Shown here: piece by piece, positions 6,429-7,752 of the stretch
Numbering within the stretch: position 1 is the first letter of the stretch
Layout: each line of letters begins with the position of its first letter
DNA from: Anaerolineales bacterium
Lineage (GTDB): Bacteria > Chloroflexota > Anaerolineae > Anaerolineales > DRMV01
DNA: 7,752 nucleotides
Direction of reading: 5' to 3'
Assembly: GCA_026985785.1 (NCBI GenBank)
Contig: JALSPT010000216.1
Location: 1-7,752, forward strand
The notes under the pieces: model-generated
Database searches by the model: none
Seen by the model: the letters and a program-made list of their open reading frames with translations, nothing else
What the model was told of the DNA's origin: nothing
Translations under genes and position numbers: made by a program

Positions 6429-6443
6429 GGGAAAACTCCGGAG
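6429..6443 (-). promoter_or_regulatory. Ribosome binding site and start-proximal leader of uxs
   Basis: On the transcript strand the sequence reads CTCCGGAGTTTTCCC followed by ATG. GGAG lies at 6439-6436, 7 nt from the start codon, inside the palindrome CTCCGGAG (6443-6436). Including the start codon, the plus-strand block CATGGGAAAACTCCGG differs from the thrC block CATGGGGAAACTCCGG at one base. No promoter hexamers are recognisable upstream. Confidence 0.7.
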
Positions 6444-6470
6444 GGGTGGGATGAGGTTGGAGAGTAGAGA

Positions 6471-6514
6471 GGTTAGGGAGGTTAGGGAGGTTAGGGGGTT
6501 AGGCGGGGTTAGCG
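6471..6514. repeat. 8-10 bp tandem repeat (GGTTAGGGA type) spanning the stop codon of the G5-propeller gene
   Basis: On the plus strand, GGTTAGGGA occurs at 6471-6479 and 6480-6488, then GGTTAGGGG at 6489-6497, followed by GTTAGGCGG and GGTTAGCG. Degenerate copies (GGTTGGAGA, GTAGAGA) continue back to about 6455. On the transcript strand the units read as CCTCCCTAAC. The TAA stop of the upstream gene (6511-6509) is one of five TAAs; the others start at 6501, 6493, 6484 and 6475. The whole stretch 6440-6503 has no C on the plus strand, hence no G in the minus-strand transcript. It resembles the array at 1238-1268 in position and content. Confidence 0.85.
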
Positions 6515-7752
6515 CCAGGAGAGGGCAGTGGTCAGGCCGTCGCCGGTAATCTGTTGCGCCTGGCCGGTGGTGGCGTCCACCAAGTAGATGTTGCCCTGAT
6601 AGATGACGGCGAGGGCAAAGTGGCCGTTTTCCAGCGGTTCAGGCGACCAGGTGAGCGTTTGGGGCATCAGGCCGAGTGCGCCTTCGGGCGGAAAAAGCGT
6701 TTTGCGATTGGAACCGTCGCGATCCATCACCACCAGGCGATAGCGGCTGGTTTCGCTTTTTTGGGGGAAGATGGCTTGCAGGTAGGCCAGCCGGTAGCCG
6801 TCGGTGAGCGGGGGGGAGGGGGCGGGGTTGGCGAACATGCCGACGTCGGCCACCAGGGTGATGGCCTTTTGCAGCGGCAAGACGTAGGCCGTGAGGTTGA
6901 ACACCGGTGAACCTTCATCGCCTTCGCCTTCTTGCTCGCCGTGGGTGACGGTGAAGAGCACCTGGGCGTCCGGGCTCCAACCCAGCGGCGGCACCCAGGC
7001 CCAATCGGCGCGCGTTTGGTAAGGCAAGATGCGAAGTAAGGGGTGTAGCCCTTCTTCGGCGTCGAAGTCGAAAATCCCCACGGCGTCGGGGCGGGCGTAG
7101 GCCAGGCGCGTCCCCAGCGGCGCCCAGGCAAAGGTGGTGCCCCACCAGCCGTAGATGCCGCCCGCGTTGGCCTCCAGCCGCAGGCGGGGGTCGGAAAGCC
7201 AGCCCGTGCTGCTGAAACTGAGGGTGTAGAGGTCGTTGTTGGCCTGCCAGCCGGGCGGCTGGGGGCGCGGCTCGACGGTGGAGTAGGCGATGGTGTAGGA
7301 GGAATACGGCGCAAAGGCGGCAAAATGGGCGATGTTCTTCACGCCGAGGTCGGTGAAGGTGGGTGGGTCGCTCTCCAGGTCGGCCAGCCAGAGGGTGTTG
7401 AGTTCGCCTTCTGTTTTGCTCTTGCGGGTGAAGAGTAGATACCGGCGGTTGGGCGAAAGGTCAAACACTCGCCCATCCAGGTCACCGGTGGTGACAATGG
7501 GGCGGCGTTGGCCGGTGTTGCCGTCCATCAACCAGGCGTTGCCGCCCGCCAGGTAGGCCAGTTTGCCAGGGATGGGCTGCGGTGTGAACGGCGTCTGCAC
7601 GCCCACCATCACGATTTCCGGCACTGGCGGCTTGACCACCACGCTTTTGACGGCTTTGTTGGAAATTTCCTGGCCGTTTTCCAGCACGGTGCGGTAGGTC
7701 ACCTCTCGCCGCCCGTTTTCTCCGGCCTGGATGACGCGCGTTTCGCCCTGCG
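6509..7752 (-). CDS. G5-domain protein with C-terminal TolB-like beta-propeller (5' end cut by window edge)
   Basis: The frame is open to the right edge, with 413 residues visible from the first full codon at 7750. The first ~50 visible residues are the end of a G5 domain: GETRVIQAGENG, then YRTVLENGQEIS, then KPPVPEIVMVG (40-50). G5 domains occur in cell-wall and biofilm surface proteins and are linked to binding of amino-sugar polymers. A short Pro-rich linker leads at about residue 62 to beta-propeller repeats of the PD40/TolB type, with SP/WSP turns at DLSPN (97), WAPLG (209), WSPDA (258) and WSPEP (368); about six blades seem likely. It ends at ALSWR, as if a blade strand closes the ring. 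It is probably exported, but its signal sequence is outside the window. A GTG at 7702 lies in the middle of the G5 domain and is not the start. Precise function is not known. The uxs gene follows after 80 nt. Confidence 0.82.
   Translation of the reverse strand, partial: QGETRVIQAGENGRREVTYRTVLENGQEISNKAVKSVVVKPPVPEIVMVGVQTPFTPQPIPGKLAYLAGGNAWLMDGNTGQRRPIVTTGDLDGRVFDLSPNRRYLLFTRKSKTEGELNTLWLADLESDPPTFTDLGVKNIAHFAAFAPYSSYTIAYSTVEPRPQPPGWQANNDLYTLSFSSTGWLSDPRLRLEANAGGIYGWWGTTFAWAPLGTRLAYARPDAVGIFDFDAEEGLHPLLRILPYQTRADWAWVPPLGWSPDAQVLFTVTHGEQEGEGDEGSPVFNLTAYVLPLQKAITLVADVGMFANPAPSPPLTDGYRLAYLQAIFPQKSETSRYRLVVMDRDGSNRKTLFPPEGALGLMPQTLTWSPEPLENGHFALAVIYQGNIYLVDATTGQAQQITGDGLTTALSWR

Noticed and set aside
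6455..6514. CRISPR array or true telomeric sequence
   Set aside because: Units are 8-10 bp with no spacers, so it is not CRISPR. The TTAGGG likeness is limited to a few imperfect copies at an internal gene junction, so it is not a chromosome end.
6509..7702. GTG at 7702 as the start of the G5-propeller protein
   Set aside because: It falls inside the G5 domain and the frame continues with G5-like residues (GETRVIQAGENG) to the window edge, so the gene begins outside.

Overview
The window is GC-rich bacterial chromosomal DNA. All seven recognisable genes lie on the minus strand, so they read from high to low coordinates, and almost no space is left uncoded. The gene content, a CapA-like lipoprotein with a long Pro/Thr/Ser linker and a G5-plus-beta-propeller protein suggest a member of the Chloroflexota, possibly Anaerolineae. 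That placement is inferred from remembered family resemblance and was not tested.

In transcription order: (1) the 3' part of a G5-domain / TolB-like beta-propeller protein, cut by the right edge; (2) a UDP-glucuronate decarboxylase (uxs); (3) a GtrA-family membrane protein overlapping uxs by 4 nt; (4) trmFO, for tRNA m5U54 methylation; (5) queG, for the last step of queuosine synthesis; (6) a CapA/PGA_cap-family lipoprotein overlapping queG by 4 nt; (7) a threonine synthase (thrC) with an N-terminal zinc ribbon, cut by the left edge near its C-terminus. Genes 2-6 are overlapping or closely spaced and look like one transcription unit. It mixes cell-surface functions (nucleotide-sugar supply, lipid-linked sugar transport, exported CapA-like protein) with two tRNA modification enzymes.

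No mobile element, CRISPR array, rRNA or tRNA was seen. The most unusual feature is intergenic. The two wider gaps, before thrC and before uxs, have the same design. The upstream gene's TAA stop codon lies inside a short tandem array of GTTAGGAG-type units (CTAAC/CCTCC on the transcript strand). A stretch of about 60 nt with no G in the transcript follows. It ends in a nearly identical 16-nt block holding the Shine-Dalgarno sequence and start codon. This repeated composite leader is the best lead in the window; the coding genes are mostly ordinary housekeeping and envelope genes.
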